Positions 35,852 through 44,771 of a stretch of 64,000 bases of DNA are shown in pieces (within the stretch, counting starts at the first letter, position 1; every line of letters begins with the position of its first letter). Where the stretch lies: assembly GCF_014836635.1 (NCBI RefSeq), contig NZ_JACSQL010000007.1:189654-253653 (forward strand). Direction: 5' to 3'. The position numbers and the translations under genes were made by a program. Origin of the DNA: Paenibacillus gallinarum. GTDB lineage: Bacteria; Bacillota; Bacilli; Paenibacillales; Paenibacillaceae. The notes under the pieces are model-generated. The model worked only from the letters and a program-made list of their open reading frames with translations, searched no databases and had not been told where the DNA came from.

Positions 35852-36928
35852 CTATTCAATAATTTTATAAGCTTCCCGTACAATCTGATGGATGATTTCA
35901 CCCGCAGACTGATCAGCAGTTAACATTCTAGTACCTTGACCCGCCCATAACGACATATACTCAGGGTTATTAAGACGAGCAGAAGTATTTCTAATATCTC
36001 TAGTGAGTGTATTTTGTATAGGGTAAGGAAGCGGTTCGACATCAATGGATTCAAAGTGTTTAATGAATTCATTCTTTATCCCTCTTGCTGGTCTTCCTGA
36101 GAATGCTTTGGTAATAACTGTGCTTTCCTCTGTACTTTCAAGTAACGCATTCTTATAAACGGGACGCACTCCTGACTCGGTAGCAGTTAAGAATCTGGAT
36201 CCCATTTGAACCCCTTGTGCTCCTAAAGCTAATGCTGCGACAAGCCCTCTTCCATCCATAATCCCTCCTGCAGCAACAACTGGAATTTGAACCTGGTCTA
36301 CAATTTGCGGAATAAGTGCAATCGTGCCTACATTTGCGCCAGAAGGATGATTAGAGAGATCAAACGTCCCACGATGTCCTCCTGCTTCACTGCCTTGCGC
36401 AACAATTACATCACTGCCACTTCGTTCCGCTTGGATCGCTTCTTCCACCGTTGTTACTGTAGTCATTACCTTCATTCCTGCTGATTTCACGTGTTGCATT
36501 TGCATTTCAGGAAGAATTGAAAATGTAGTGCTGATGATAGGAACTCTTTCCTCTAATAAAACGGTAAGATGCTCATCGAAATAATCGGGTGTGTTCATAT
36601 TTTTAGTAGAAGGAATAGGTACTCCAATACGATCTCGTATTTTATTAAGCTCATACTGTACTCTTTCAACATCTTTAGATTGGTCTGGAACCTCATGTAA
36701 GAAAAGATTCACAGAAAAAGGAGCCTGTGTTTGCTGCTTTATTTTCTTAATCGCACTTCTCATTTCTTCAGGAGTCATGTATCCTGCACCAAGGGTTCCA
36801 AGCCCGCCTGCATTAGATACTGCGGATACTAGGTTCGCCATATTCGGTATCCCAGCCATTCCAGCAAGCACGATAGGATAACGAATGTTAAGAATATTGC
36901 ACAAATTGTTATGAAGTTGAATATCCAT
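35852..36928 (-). CDS. Nitronate monooxygenase (2-nitropropane dioxygenase family)
   Basis: About 358-aa FMN-binding TIM-barrel enzyme that oxidises nitronates or related compounds. It shows RYPIVLAGMAGIPNMANLVS near the start, VSNAGGLGTLGAG for FMN phosphate contact, VIVAQGSEAGGHRG and PVVAAGGIMDGRGLVAALAL followed by GAQGVQMGSRFL, all family hallmarks including the catalytic-site His in EAGGH. The start was placed at ATG 36928 because GAGGGG lies 9 nt before it. It follows a small membrane-protein gene by 17 bases. Eukaryote-like FabK enoyl reductases share the fold but the EAGGHRG motif favours this call. Confidence 0.9.
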   Translation of the reverse strand: MDIQLHNNLCNILNIRYPIVLAGMAGIPNMANLVSAVSNAGGLGTLGAGYMTPEEMRSAIKKIKQQTQAPFSVNLFLHEVPDQSKDVERVQYELNKIRDRIGVPIPSTKNMNTPDYFDEHLTVLLEERVPIISTTFSILPEMQMQHVKSAGMKVMTTVTTVEEAIQAERSGSDVIVAQGSEAGGHRGTFDLSNHPSGANVGTIALIPQIVDQVQIPVVAAGGIMDGRGLVAALALGAQGVQMGSRFLTATESGVRPVYKNALLESTEESTVITKAFSGRPARGIKNEFIKHFESIDVEPLPYPIQNTLTRDIRNTSARLNNPEYMSLWAGQGTRMLTADQSAGEIIHQIVREAYKIIE

Positions 36929-36945
36929 AGTCACCATCCCCTCGC

Positions 36946-37326
36946 TCAGTCTATTGATGTGTCTCTCCTTGACCATATAAAGTCGAACAAACCAAAGAGT
37001 AATGCGACCAGTATAGAAATAAATTCATAACTATCTAAAAAGGTGGGAATTACCATAATGATCGCCCCAGCAATGATGTATATGAAAACGCGCACCCAAA
37101 TACTCACGTTGTAATGCTTAAGAATTACAAAAGGTGTTGTAAATGCAACAACGAGAATAGGATACACCGCAAATAAGGAAATGAATAAAACGAACGGAAC
37201 ATATTCATCCATTGATAAAGTAAATGAAAGTTGATCCTCTTGCTTACTATCCATATAAAACACAGTAATGGTAGCAAAGAAAGCGAGAAACAATAAGCTC
37301 ATACATGAGACCAAAATAAGCTTCAT
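36946..37326 (-). CDS. Small membrane protein, 126 aa
   Basis: Four hydrophobic segments (LILVSCMSLLFLAFFATITV, YVPFVLFISLFAVYPILVV, VRVFIYIIAGAIIMVIPTFL and FISILVALLFGLFDFIW). No family recognised. It ends 17 bases before the nitronate monooxygenase start and is probably cotranscribed. GAGGTGA lies about 24 bases before the ATG, so the true start may be a non-standard codon slightly upstream. Confidence 0.7.
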   Translation of the reverse strand: MKLILVSCMSLLFLAFFATITVFYMDSKQEDQLSFTLSMDEYVPFVLFISLFAVYPILVVAFTTPFVILKHYNVSIWVRVFIYIIAGAIIMVIPTFLDSYEFISILVALLFGLFDFIWSRRDTSID

Positions 37327-37399
37327 TTCTTGTCTAAGAATCGCAATTCACCTCTTTGAGATATAGTACAACTAATTCTTGACCTATCTCTTCATTATT

Positions 37400-38218
37400 T
37401 CATTGGATCGGCTTCGTTCCAAAAGCGATATGAAAAATCATCATGGCACAAGAATCCGGGTTATGCAGTAAATTATCATGTGCTTTTTCTATATTATGAA
37501 AATCGTTTTCAGATAAGATGCCTAGTCTAAAAAATTGCTCAAATCTTTTCGGATTAAACTGCTCCTGAAAACCCTCTAAACCAACTAAATCACTATGTAC
37601 AGAAACAGCTTCCAAATCGATATCGGAAAACCCCGATTGTCCCAGTAATCTTGGCAAACTCCGTCCAATTTCACGATTACCGCCAGCTTTTTTCTGCATA
37701 TCTATTAATTTATCGAGGACTGAATGGAAGGATTCTATATTCGGCTCTACAATTCCAAATATGCCATCATCTATATCGATGATCGCTACTTTCCCTCCTG
37801 GTTTTAACACCCGAAAAATTTCTAATGCTGCTTTTAAGGGATCAAATAGATGCAGAAAAATGAGACGAGCAATCACAAAGTCATAGTGATCATCAGGCAG
37901 CTTCGTATCGTATACGGAGGCTTGTACGTATTTCACTTTCGATGAATTATGATTCTCCTTCGCTTTTTGCAGTAGAGCAGAATCAAAATCCAAAGCCGTT
38001 ATTTCACTATTAGGGAAGTTCTTGATAAGCTGTTCCGTCACATATCCAGGTCCGCATCCTACTTCCAGCACGTTCATTCCATCTGACAAACCATACCACT
38101 GCAAATATCTACATTCTTTCTCCCATCCCATCAAAGCTTGAGCTTTGAGGCGGTTCAGCTCCGCTTCCATACCTAGACTTGTTTTACTAACATCATATGT
38201 TGAATCTGAAGTCTTCAT
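37400..38218 (-). CDS. SAM-dependent methyltransferase (UbiE-like fold)
   Basis: 272-aa class I methyltransferase. Motif I is VLEVGCGPGYVTEQLIKNFP (about 55-74), acidic motif II is ALDFDSALL, motif post-I includes VKYVQASVYDTKLPDDHYDF, and VLKPGGKVAIIDIDDG is the C-terminal motif III. The substrate is unknown. It stands alone, with GGGGG upstream of the ATG. Confidence 0.87.
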   Translation of the reverse strand: MKTSDSTYDVSKTSLGMEAELNRLKAQALMGWEKECRYLQWYGLSDGMNVLEVGCGPGYVTEQLIKNFPNSEITALDFDSALLQKAKENHNSSKVKYVQASVYDTKLPDDHYDFVIARLIFLHLFDPLKAALEIFRVLKPGGKVAIIDIDDGIFGIVEPNIESFHSVLDKLIDMQKKAGGNREIGRSLPRLLGQSGFSDIDLEAVSVHSDLVGLEGFQEQFNPKRFEQFFRLGILSENDFHNIEKAHDNLLHNPDSCAMMIFHIAFGTKPIQ

Positions 38219-38332
38219 ATTTCAATCAACCCCCGTTTCTTTATTTGAATGCGATATAACTTACATAATAAACATATATTACCACAACAAAGAATTACTT
38301 CTCACTTTACGAGTACATTTTTTTCCCGGATA

Positions 38333-38362
38333 AAACAAAAAAGAGACTCAATGAGCCTCATA
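38333..38362 (-). terminator. Intrinsic terminator of the 88-aa membrane protein gene
   Basis: GAGGCTC/GAGTCTC (7 bp with one wobble) and a run of T residues on the minus strand, 22 bases past the stop at 38384. Confidence 0.65.
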
Positions 38363-38383
38363 TTCTATAGCAAAAACCATTTA

Positions 38384-38650
38384 CTATTTATCAACAATTT
38401 TAGCGGTTAGGGGTTCTCTAAAAGAGCCGAACACGCCTGTGATAAGTCCTATTAATCCAATGATAAATCCATAGATTGAAGAACTTTCAAAAGCGAATAC
38501 GACAATGATTCCGAACAACGTTAAATGAATACCAAAAAGTTGAATTTGAAGAACACTTGGTCTGATAAAATCCAACAATACCCCTGCGTGAAAGATGATA
38601 GTAACTATTAGAATTAGAACGGTTAATAACAGTAATCCAAAGTTAATCAT
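38384..38650 (-). CDS. Small membrane protein, 88 aa
   Basis: Three hydrophobic segments (FGLLLLTVLILIVTIIFHAG, LFGIHLTLFGIIVVFAF and IYGFIIGLIGLITGVFGSF). The ribosome binding site AAGAGGAGG is strong. No family recognised. It has its own terminator and a degenerate copy of the intergenic repeat lies upstream. Confidence 0.72.
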   Translation of the reverse strand: MINFGLLLLTVLILIVTIIFHAGVLLDFIRPSVLQIQLFGIHLTLFGIIVVFAFESSSIYGFIIGLIGLITGVFGSFREPLTAKIVDK

Positions 38651-38751
38651 TATGGCCTCCTCTTAATCCAGACTAAGCATTCAACCATACAAGCTTACCC
38701 CAAGATTCTTCTTACGCATATTTGTTTGAAATATTGCTTTTTCCTCCAAAA

Positions 38752-38888
38752 TGTTTTTTTGAATTTGGCACTATCTTCTATACTTCTACTAAGCAAACCT
38801 GCTTGTTGGCATAAATAAAAAGCAACCAGATATTTATCGGCTGCTTACTTGTTTTTATTAAACTCACGTTTCTCGTTAGTTCAATAAT
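38752..38888 (-). repeat. Intergenic double-hairpin repeat, copy 1
   Basis: Read on the minus strand: a degenerate CTAACG-type hairpin near 38866-38880, then CAAGTAAGCAGCCGATAAA and a terminator hairpin ending in GGTTGCTTTTTATT. It follows the TetR gene stop at 38924. The left part AACCTGCTTG matches the outer box of other copies. Confidence 0.6.
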
Positions 38889-38923
38889 GGTATGAGTTAT
38901 AAACGGCTCACTATTTCAATTAA

Positions 38924-39532
38924 TTACACTTGTTTTAATACTATTGGCATCATTAATTTATCAACAATTCGTTCTATATAATGTGCATTAGTTGACTGAT
39001 TTTTAGAGTGAATATTATACATAACTAAAGCAGGGCCAATATCTATAATTAGCTCTAAATCATCCTCAGTAATTTGATATTCTTTTACATAGGGTTTGAG
39101 AATCGATTCAATTGCGTTTCTGTAGCGCCAGTAAAAAGCATCACGCATACCTTGATCTAATTGTTCATTAACAGCATTACAAATTGCTTTCATTGCTTTC
39201 TGATACTTTTTATTATCTTGCTGAAATAACATAGAAAGCAAATCAATCAATTGTCCACGCAAGTCTTGATTTCTATTCAATTTCGTTATTGATATTTCAA
39301 GAGGACTCATCAAAGTGGCTGCTTCAATGACTAGTTCCATTTTAGAAGACCAACGCCTATAAATTGTACCCTTTCCCACTTTTGCTTTTATAGCAACTCC
39401 ATCTATTGTTAATGAGTCATATCCGTTTTCTGCTAACAAATCTAAGGTTGTTTCAAGAATCACCTTATTACGTGACAAATCCAGAGGACGTCCTCTTTTT
39501 TCTTCTGTTTGGTGCTGTTTTTCATCTGACAT
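38924..39532 (-). CDS. TetR-family repressor
   Basis: 202-aa regulator with an N-terminal HTH (TLDLLAENGYDSLTIDGVAI then AKVGKGTIYRRWSSKMELV, residues about 28-67) and a C-terminal ligand domain. It is divergent from an NmrA-like oxidoreductase, and the shared 160-bp region holds a perfect palindrome and a matching half-site, so it most likely represses that gene and perhaps itself. The inducer is unknown. Confidence 0.9.
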   Translation of the reverse strand: MSDEKQHQTEEKRGRPLDLSRNKVILETTLDLLAENGYDSLTIDGVAIKAKVGKGTIYRRWSSKMELVIEAATLMSPLEISITKLNRNQDLRGQLIDLLSMLFQQDNKKYQKAMKAICNAVNEQLDQGMRDAFYWRYRNAIESILKPYVKEYQITEDDLELIIDIGPALVMYNIHSKNQSTNAHYIERIVDKLMMPIVLKQV

Positions 39533-39614
39533 AAAACATTTGACACCTTCCTATAGGCAGACTTTTTATTTTCATATTTAAGTATACCATTTTGATCATT
39601 ACAATTCGATACTA

Positions 39615-39670
39615 TTGCGTTCCGTAATTAATATTGTTATGATCTCTTTACGGAACTACACCGTTCCGTA
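39615..39670 (+). promoter_or_regulatory. Promoter and TetR operator of the NmrA-like gene
   Basis: TTGCGT (39615-39620), a 17-base spacer and TATGAT (39638-39643) form a good promoter. A perfect palindrome TACGGAAC-n6-GTTCCGTA spans 39649-39670 and a GTTCCGTA half-site (39619-39626) overlaps the -35. This layout would block transcription when TetR binds. Confidence 0.65.
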
Positions 39671-39694
39671 TATAAAGGTTTGGAGGAATCATAC

Positions 39695-40564
39695 ATGGCA
39701 ACATCGAGAGTATTGATTATCGGCGCGTCTGGAACGGTCGGTTCTCAAGTAGTTAAAGAGTTAGACAAAAACAATGAGGGCGTCGTGCTCCGTCTTGCAA
39801 CAAGTCGTCCGGAAGCCGCGGATAAGTGGCGAGCTGAGGGCCGTGAAGCTGTTGTACTTGACCTTAATCGACCAGAGACATTCGCAGAAGCTCTAGCGGG
39901 TGTCGACCGGGTATTTTTATTAACCGGTTACACCTCTGATATGCTGTTCCAAAGCAAAAAATTGGTCGACGCATCGGTCGATTCGGGCGTGAGTCATATC
40001 GTTCATCTAGGTGTATTCACTTCGCGTCGTGATCTTATACCGCATTTTAACTGGCATGACCTCGTAGAAACTTATATCGAAGCAAGTGGAATAGCTTGGA
40101 CGCACTTGCATCCCAATGTCATTACTGACACCGTCTTGGCTACGGTAACAGAAACGAATTCTTTTACAGTCAACTGGAGTGACATGCCGCAAGGATGGGT
40201 ATTTGCAGCAGATATTGCTGCTGTCGCTGCCGCCGTATTGCGGGAGGGTCCAGAGAAACACGGGGGAGCTAATTATTGGTTGAGCACGGAAGTACTGACG
40301 GGTCCAGAGGTCGCTGACATTCTAACTGCGGCATCAGGAAAGGAGATAAAGTGTAATGCACTCGATCCTGCTAGCCTGGAAGAGTATGTTGCTCAGATTA
40401 AAACAGTTCCTGAACGCGCCTACATGGAGAGCGCCATCATTACGATGAAATTAGCAGCGGCTGGCCAAATGACCGCTCAAACTGTTGTTCGAGATGACGT
40501 CTTAACGGTTCTGGGACGCCCTGGGATTACCATGGCGGAATGGGCGCGGCATAATTTTAATTGA
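39695..40564 (+). CDS. NmrA/SDR-type NAD(P)-binding oxidoreductase
   Basis: About 289-aa atypical short-chain dehydrogenase of the NmrA branch. The dinucleotide motif RVLIIGASGTVGSQVVKEL is at the N-terminus. A typical SDR Tyr-x3-Lys is not obvious, as in other NmrA proteins that act as redox sensors or quinone reductases. ATG 39695 has GGAGG at 9 nt; a TTG 15 bases upstream is part of the ribosome binding site. Its GC content is higher than that of neighbouring genes. Probably controlled by the divergent TetR protein. Confidence 0.87.
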   Translation: MATSRVLIIGASGTVGSQVVKELDKNNEGVVLRLATSRPEAADKWRAEGREAVVLDLNRPETFAEALAGVDRVFLLTGYTSDMLFQSKKLVDASVDSGVSHIVHLGVFTSRRDLIPHFNWHDLVETYIEASGIAWTHLHPNVITDTVLATVTETNSFTVNWSDMPQGWVFAADIAAVAAAVLREGPEKHGGANYWLSTEVLTGPEVADILTAASGKEIKCNALDPASLEEYVAQIKTVPERAYMESAIITMKLAAAGQMTAQTVVRDDVLTVLGRPGITMAEWARHNFN

Positions 40565-40694
40565 CGCGATAATTGATCCGGCTTTTGGAAGATAGCAAAT
40601 GTCGATTCGGTGTATAGAACATGTCTTAATTCATCAAGCGATGACTAGTACCCTACCGTGCAACGTTTGGCTTAGATAATCCGTCCAATAAGAA

Positions 40695-40719
40695 GAAGAG
40701 ACGGCTCAACCGTCTCTTC
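40695..40719. terminator. Bidirectional terminator after the NmrA-like gene
   Basis: A perfect 10-bp stem GAAGAGACGG/CCGTCTCTTC with loop CTCAA. Confidence 0.8.
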
Positions 40720-40860
40720 AGTTTGTCGGGAAACACGGGTCTCTTTCGAGAGTCGGATTTCTTTCGTTGCACAAGCACTCGTTTTTCCTCGACTTTCTAT
40801 TAGCTATATCATAGGGATACACTTTAATAGATACCTGCCATCGAATCCCTCCATTCGACT

Positions 40861-40958
40861 AAACTAACCTGCCCAATAACTTAAAGAAAAAGCAACCGGT
40901 CTGTTGATCAGTTGCTTACTTGTTCTTCTTGAACTAACCGTTTCTACGTTAGTTGAAC
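40861..40958 (-). repeat. Intergenic double-hairpin repeat, copy 2
   Basis: On the minus strand: AACTAACG-TAGAAA-CGGTTAGTT hairpin, spacer CAAGAAGAACAAGTA, terminator hairpin GCAACTGATC...GACCGGTTGC with TTTTTC, and outer box GGGCAGGTTAGTTT. It lies 127 bases past the stop of the secreted-protein gene at 41085. Confidence 0.7.
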
Positions 40959-41084
40959 GAAGTCGATTTTACGCAACTTAACTTGACAACTAAGAAAGTA
41001 AAATTTCCATCTGTTACTTCCAAATAAGATTTCTTTGGGATTCAGGAGCCTTATAAAAAACTAAAGATATCTTAAGCATCAAAT

Positions 41085-41483
41085 TTAATCTCTTTGAGCA
41101 ATACGATAGTCTACACTAATTTTACCACCATTAGGCGTTGGTACAGCTTTAAATTTATATTTACTACTTAAGGAAACAACTGGAGCACTAATATGGCCAC
41201 TCTTACCTGGTGCGAGAGTTTTTTTCTGATCGCCGTTAATTGTGATTTTCACGCTTACATCCCCAGTATTTTTAATCCAGAAGTTTACTATTGCCCCATT
41301 TCTCTTTTTTAATCGGTGTGTAGTCTGAAATTCAGTTCCTGATTGACTGCCACTTTTAGCTGCATAATCTTTCGACGAACTTTCAGTCGACTCCGCAAAA
41401 ACAGGTATAATACTAGTTCCAGCAATTAGACAAACTACCAGAGAAGATGATACTACTCCTTTGAAAACGGACTTAAGATTCAC
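41085..41483 (-). CDS. Small secreted protein, unknown function
   Basis: About 132 aa. GTG 41483 (GGAG at 9 nt) opens a signal peptide (VFKGVVSSSLVVCLIAGTSI, cleavage near VFAES). The mature part is a small beta-rich domain (AIVNFWIKNTGDVSVKITIN, then GKSGHISAPVVSLSSKYKF). General build and size resemble the secreted protein at 10874-11386. Function unknown. Confidence 0.75.
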   Translation of the reverse strand: MNLKSVFKGVVSSSLVVCLIAGTSIIPVFAESTESSSKDYAAKSGSQSGTEFQTTHRLKKRNGAIVNFWIKNTGDVSVKITINGDQKKTLAPGKSGHISAPVVSLSSKYKFKAVPTPNGGKISVDYRIAQRD

Positions 41484-41654
41484 GATCAAGCACTCCTTAT
41501 GAAATCTATTTGTAACTATTCCGCCTTTAGATAATTACTTTTTTAAAATTTTCATGTCCTGTCTGTACACTCCTGTTTCCGTAGAGGTAGTTCGTAACGG
41601 AGTTTCTCTCTGCCTTCTTATCTAAACAACTATCGTTTCTACGATAGTTTAGCG

Positions 41655-42545
41655 CTACGCATGAGCCAATTTAGGTATACAAAATGCAGGTAGCTTTCCT
41701 AAATCAAAAAGCGATTTTATAAACAAGACATCCTCATGCTTGCCGAAGGGTTCTGCATACGCTTTATCAATAATTTGGTCTGGGGTGAAGTGAAACCGAA
41801 TCTTCCTTGTTTGTTCCGTTGTAATCCGTGAAACCAACGCTTCAATGTATACCTCTTTGTCGCTAACAATATCATACAAATGCATCAAATCGCCTTCATG
41901 CTCAAAAACTATGATGGCATCGTCAGTGCGCGAATAATAAAGGCATTCGTGAAAAACGTTCAAAGCGTAAAATTGAAATAGCCCTTCGTTGTTAGTAACA
42001 CCAAAATGTTTTGAAATTGGTTTACGGGAACTAAGCTTCTGTTTAATTAAATTCCAATGCTCTTTCGTGGAAACATCCAGTTTATCCAGTGATACCAGTG
42101 ATAGTAGATTAGCTTTGGGTCCATCAGATATATTTAAGTGAAATTGGTGTTCAGGTAGGGTGGAGAATCCAAATTTGGGATAAAACTCGAGTACGGTTCT
42201 GTTCGCAAATAAGAAAAACAAGTCGCATGTGTCTTCGTATGTATCCAATACATTCTCCATCAGTTGTTTTGACAATCCCTTACCCCGATGCTCAGGATGA
42301 GTCATTACAGTTCCGATCTGAAGAGCCCGTTTGCATTCACCATTAATGACCAAGTTCATTTTACTTACTGAAACATTAGCAATTATCTCGTCATCGGCAA
42401 CAAATGAATGGCAAATATAACGGTCGTCCCAAGCTCCCTTTTGGTACAATGATTCGAATTCAATACCAAATACTAGCTTGGAAAGTCGATTGAAGCTTGC
42501 TCGGTACCCGTCATGGTTTCTATAGTCATTACTATGTATTATCAT
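41655..42545 (-). CDS. GNAT-family acetyltransferase
   Basis: 296 aa. The N-terminal GNAT domain contains motif A GTVMTHPEHRGKGLSKQLME (about 78-97) and the following FFLFANRTVLEFYPKFGF strand-helix. The C-terminal 130 residues form a second, beta-rich part, as in Eis-like or YjaB-type two-domain enzymes. Substrate unknown. AGAAAGGA precedes the ATG at longer than ideal spacing. Confidence 0.85.
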   Translation of the reverse strand: MIIHSNDYRNHDGYRASFNRLSKLVFGIEFESLYQKGAWDDRYICHSFVADDEIIANVSVSKMNLVINGECKRALQIGTVMTHPEHRGKGLSKQLMENVLDTYEDTCDLFFLFANRTVLEFYPKFGFSTLPEHQFHLNISDGPKANLLSLVSLDKLDVSTKEHWNLIKQKLSSRKPISKHFGVTNNEGLFQFYALNVFHECLYYSRTDDAIIVFEHEGDLMHLYDIVSDKEVYIEALVSRITTEQTRKIRFHFTPDQIIDKAYAEPFGKHEDVLFIKSLFDLGKLPAFCIPKLAHA

Positions 42546-42696
42546 CGAAAAGTGTGGTCCTTTCTAAGTAGAATAATGATTCATTACATGCTCCCCTATG
42601 TAATTCCCCGCAGAATATTCCCTTAACCAATCTACAGATAACATCTTTAGTTTACCATTAAAACCAAATTTAGGATTGTGAAGAATACTTATAATT

Positions 42697-42790
42697 CAAC
42701 TAACCTGCCCAATAGCTTAAAGAAAAAGCAGCCAATCGCATTGATCGGCTGCTACTTGTGTTATTCAACTAATGTTTTACCGTTAGTTTA
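42697..42790 (-). repeat. Intergenic double-hairpin repeat, copy 3
   Basis: On the minus strand: CTAACG-GTAAAA-CATTAG hairpin, which here encodes the last codons (LTVKH stop) of the YwqG-like gene, then TTGAATAACACAAGTA, terminator hairpin GCAGCCGATC...GATTGGCTGC with TTTTTC, and the outer box GGGCAGGTTAGTTGAAT. Confidence 0.75.
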
Positions 42791-43218
42791 GCCACATGCA
42801 TTTCACAAACTACTCTCTCAAAGCATAAATCAGTAAGATCATCCTCATGAACCCAAAAATAAATCCTTCCAACATCTCCCCACATAATTCCGGTTTTTTC
42901 TTCTTCCGAATCAATTTGTAGTAGTAAACGCCACTTTAATGCAGAATTAACAACCTTCTCATGAATATCCGAATTATTCAGATCATCCCAGCCGTACGGA
43001 CCAACGGCTATTTCACAACTGACTTGCATATCACCTTGAATTTGATCAGGATGACCCATACGTCTGTTTACGTACCCTTCTTTTGACCAATGCTGTAAAA
43101 ATGATTTCCAATACTTATCATAATGATCTCTGTTACCATTCCAGCCTAACCCCAAACTTTCCAAATAAGCTGACTCAGCAGTTGGTACAGATAGACCCGC
43201 CTCATATACAATAGGCAT
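42769..43218 (-). pseudogene. YwqG/DUF1963-like protein, 5'-truncated
   Basis: 149 codons corresponding to the C-terminal part of a YwqG-like (DUF1963) protein, normally about 260 aa: MGHPDQIQGDMQVSCE, then WRLLLQIDSEEEKTGIMWGD and VGRIYFWVHEDDL. The N-terminal half is missing and no ribosome binding site precedes the apparent ATG at 43218. The frame meets a stop at 43231-43233. Just beyond lies a 5'-truncated RsfA-like gene on the other strand, so a deletion between two genes is the simplest reading. Its 3' end is formed by the intergenic repeat. Confidence 0.7.
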
Positions 43219-43643
43219 TTGAGCATGTTTCTAGTGTCTCAGGGCGAACTTTCGCTGGCGTAGGATTTAGATGGAATGGATCTCTTAGGGAACGTTACGA
43301 GGATGATATAGCGAAGCTTTTTAAGAGGCTGCAGAAACATAAGCCTAAAGCACAAGTTAATACACCAACAGACGAAGTACAGGTTACATCTGATAGTGTT
43401 GATATCTTAATCGATGAATTAATTTCTATGGATACTCTTAATAAACAGACAACAAGTAGAATTAATGCTGTTAAGCACTCTATTCGCCTGTTAGAGGAAC
43501 AGATGACTCATGTAAGACAGCAACTAAGCAAACCTATTGCAGCCCCTGAAATAGACACTGAGGACATCAAAGCGTTGAAATTAATGTTTAAGAAGGCCAA
43601 TGAAATTATGCAGCAACAAGAAAGCAAAAAACCAGCCATTTAG
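43215..43643 (+). pseudogene. RsfA-family regulator, 5'-truncated
   Basis: In frame from 43215 the sequence reads AFEHVSSVSGRTFAGVGFRW NGSLRERYEDDIAKL, matching the second half of the Myb-like DNA-binding domain of RsfA/YlbO prespore regulators (AFEEVG...CGFRWN). A coiled-coil C-terminus follows (HSIRLLEEQMTHVRQQLSK). The first half of the DNA-binding domain and the start are missing; a stop lies at about 43212. The gene abuts the truncated YwqG-like gene at the same point. The stop codon lies in the loop of a terminator. Confidence 0.65.
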
Positions 43644-43660
43644 TAGGCTGGTTCTCTTTC
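43626..43660. terminator. Bidirectional terminator containing the stop codon
   Basis: The stem AACCAGCC/GGCTGGTT with the TAG stop of the RsfA-like frame in the loop. It also lies 27 bases past the stop of the minus-strand lipoprotein gene. Confidence 0.75.
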
Positions 43661-43679
43661 ATGAAATTTACATTTGATA

Positions 43680-44093
43680 TTAATTATCTAGTTTTGTTTT
43701 GAGTTCGTCTATAGCTTCCTGGAGTTCTGCAATTCTTTGATCTAATTCGTACATCGTCTCATTAACGCTTTCTAGATTTTGAACATTTTGATTAACGTAA
43801 TCACTTGCATCAGACAGATTAAAATCAATATCTGACATATCAATCCCTGTATCAAAATCTATATCTGACAACCCAGACAGAGCATCCTCTATACTTTGAC
43901 TTACGGCGTTGTTGTTAGCATCTATCTCAGATAGATCATATATAAGCACTTCTTTTTTATCATTCAAATCATCAACTATTGCCTGAAGCGTATAAATTTC
44001 CTCTTCAATATTTAAATCATTATCGTTGTTATTATTGGCAGTGCAACCCGATAGAACAATAACAGACAATGCGAGTGCTGCAAGTTTTTTCAA
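43680..44093 (-). CDS. Coiled-coil lipoprotein
   Basis: 137-aa lipoprotein: signal peptide with lipobox VLSGC near residue 17, then an Asn/Asp-rich linker and a long coiled coil (EEEIYTLQAIVDDLNDKK, later ETMYELDQRIAELQEAID). TTG 44093 with GGGGAG is the start. Function unknown. It lies 42 bases after another lipoprotein gene, likely in one transcript. Confidence 0.75.
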   Translation of the reverse strand: MKKLAALALSVIVLSGCTANNNNDNDLNIEEEIYTLQAIVDDLNDKKEVLIYDLSEIDANNNAVSQSIEDALSGLSDIDFDTGIDMSDIDFNLSDASDYVNQNVQNLESVNETMYELDQRIAELQEAIDELKTKLDN

Positions 44094-44135
44094 TACACGT
44101 TCTCCCCTTTTGAATCTCTATATAGTTTGTTGTGT

Positions 44136-44723
44136 TTACCAGAACTTAAGATTTTCTCCGTATCCTCTAACTTCATCATCCATTTTATCTATCTTTGTTG
44201 CATTCATTACTGAATCGATCATTTTCTCGATTATAAATTCTCCGGGCTCAAACTTACTAATATCGACAGTTAATTGAGTAATTGTTATATCTCCACTCAT
44301 GACTTCAAAGGTAGCTGTATTCACCTCTTTAACTCTATCCTGTTGAAGGAAAAAATATATTTCGTTTAATGCGTGATGTACTGCTTTTCCTTTATCAAAA
44401 TCCTCACTCATATGAATGACAACTTTTATGTGATCTAAATTATCCGTAACTTCTACTTCATTTGCGTAAATAAATATCGATGTGTCTATATCTTGAGATT
44501 CTGAGACAACCACTTCTTCTGTTTCTGTTTCTTCAACCAAAGTTTTAGTATCTGAATTGATTTCATCATCAGCAGATTTTGCATCTTCATTGGTTGTATT
44601 ATCCTCAGTTTGAATAACTTCTTGGTGCTGATTCTGAATGGCTTCATGTTCCTTTTCTGCAGAGCAGCCTTGGATAACTAACACTAGAGATGCAATCAAA
44701 ATAAAATGTTTTACATTCTTCAT
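44136..44723 (-). CDS. Hypothetical lipoprotein
   Basis: 195 aa with lipobox VIQGC near residue 20, an acidic, Glu/Asp/Thr-rich linker (about 22-70) and a compact C-terminal alpha/beta domain (DHIKVVIHMSEDFDKGKAVH, TATFEVMSGDITITQLTVD). AAGGAG precedes the ATG. No family recognised. Confidence 0.75.
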   Translation of the reverse strand: MKNVKHFILIASLVLVIQGCSAEKEHEAIQNQHQEVIQTEDNTTNEDAKSADDEINSDTKTLVEETETEEVVVSESQDIDTSIFIYANEVEVTDNLDHIKVVIHMSEDFDKGKAVHHALNEIYFFLQQDRVKEVNTATFEVMSGDITITQLTVDISKFEPGEFIIEKMIDSVMNATKIDKMDDEVRGYGENLKFW

Positions 44724-44771
44724 GTATTAAAGCTCCTTATTAGATGCCATGGCATTCCTTATACATGTCTT

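Larger units (their letters stand above)
40565..41084. other. Intergenic region with terminator and repeat, no gene
   Basis: It holds the terminator at 40695-40719 and a double-hairpin repeat at 40861-40958. No supported open frame. Confidence 0.5.
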
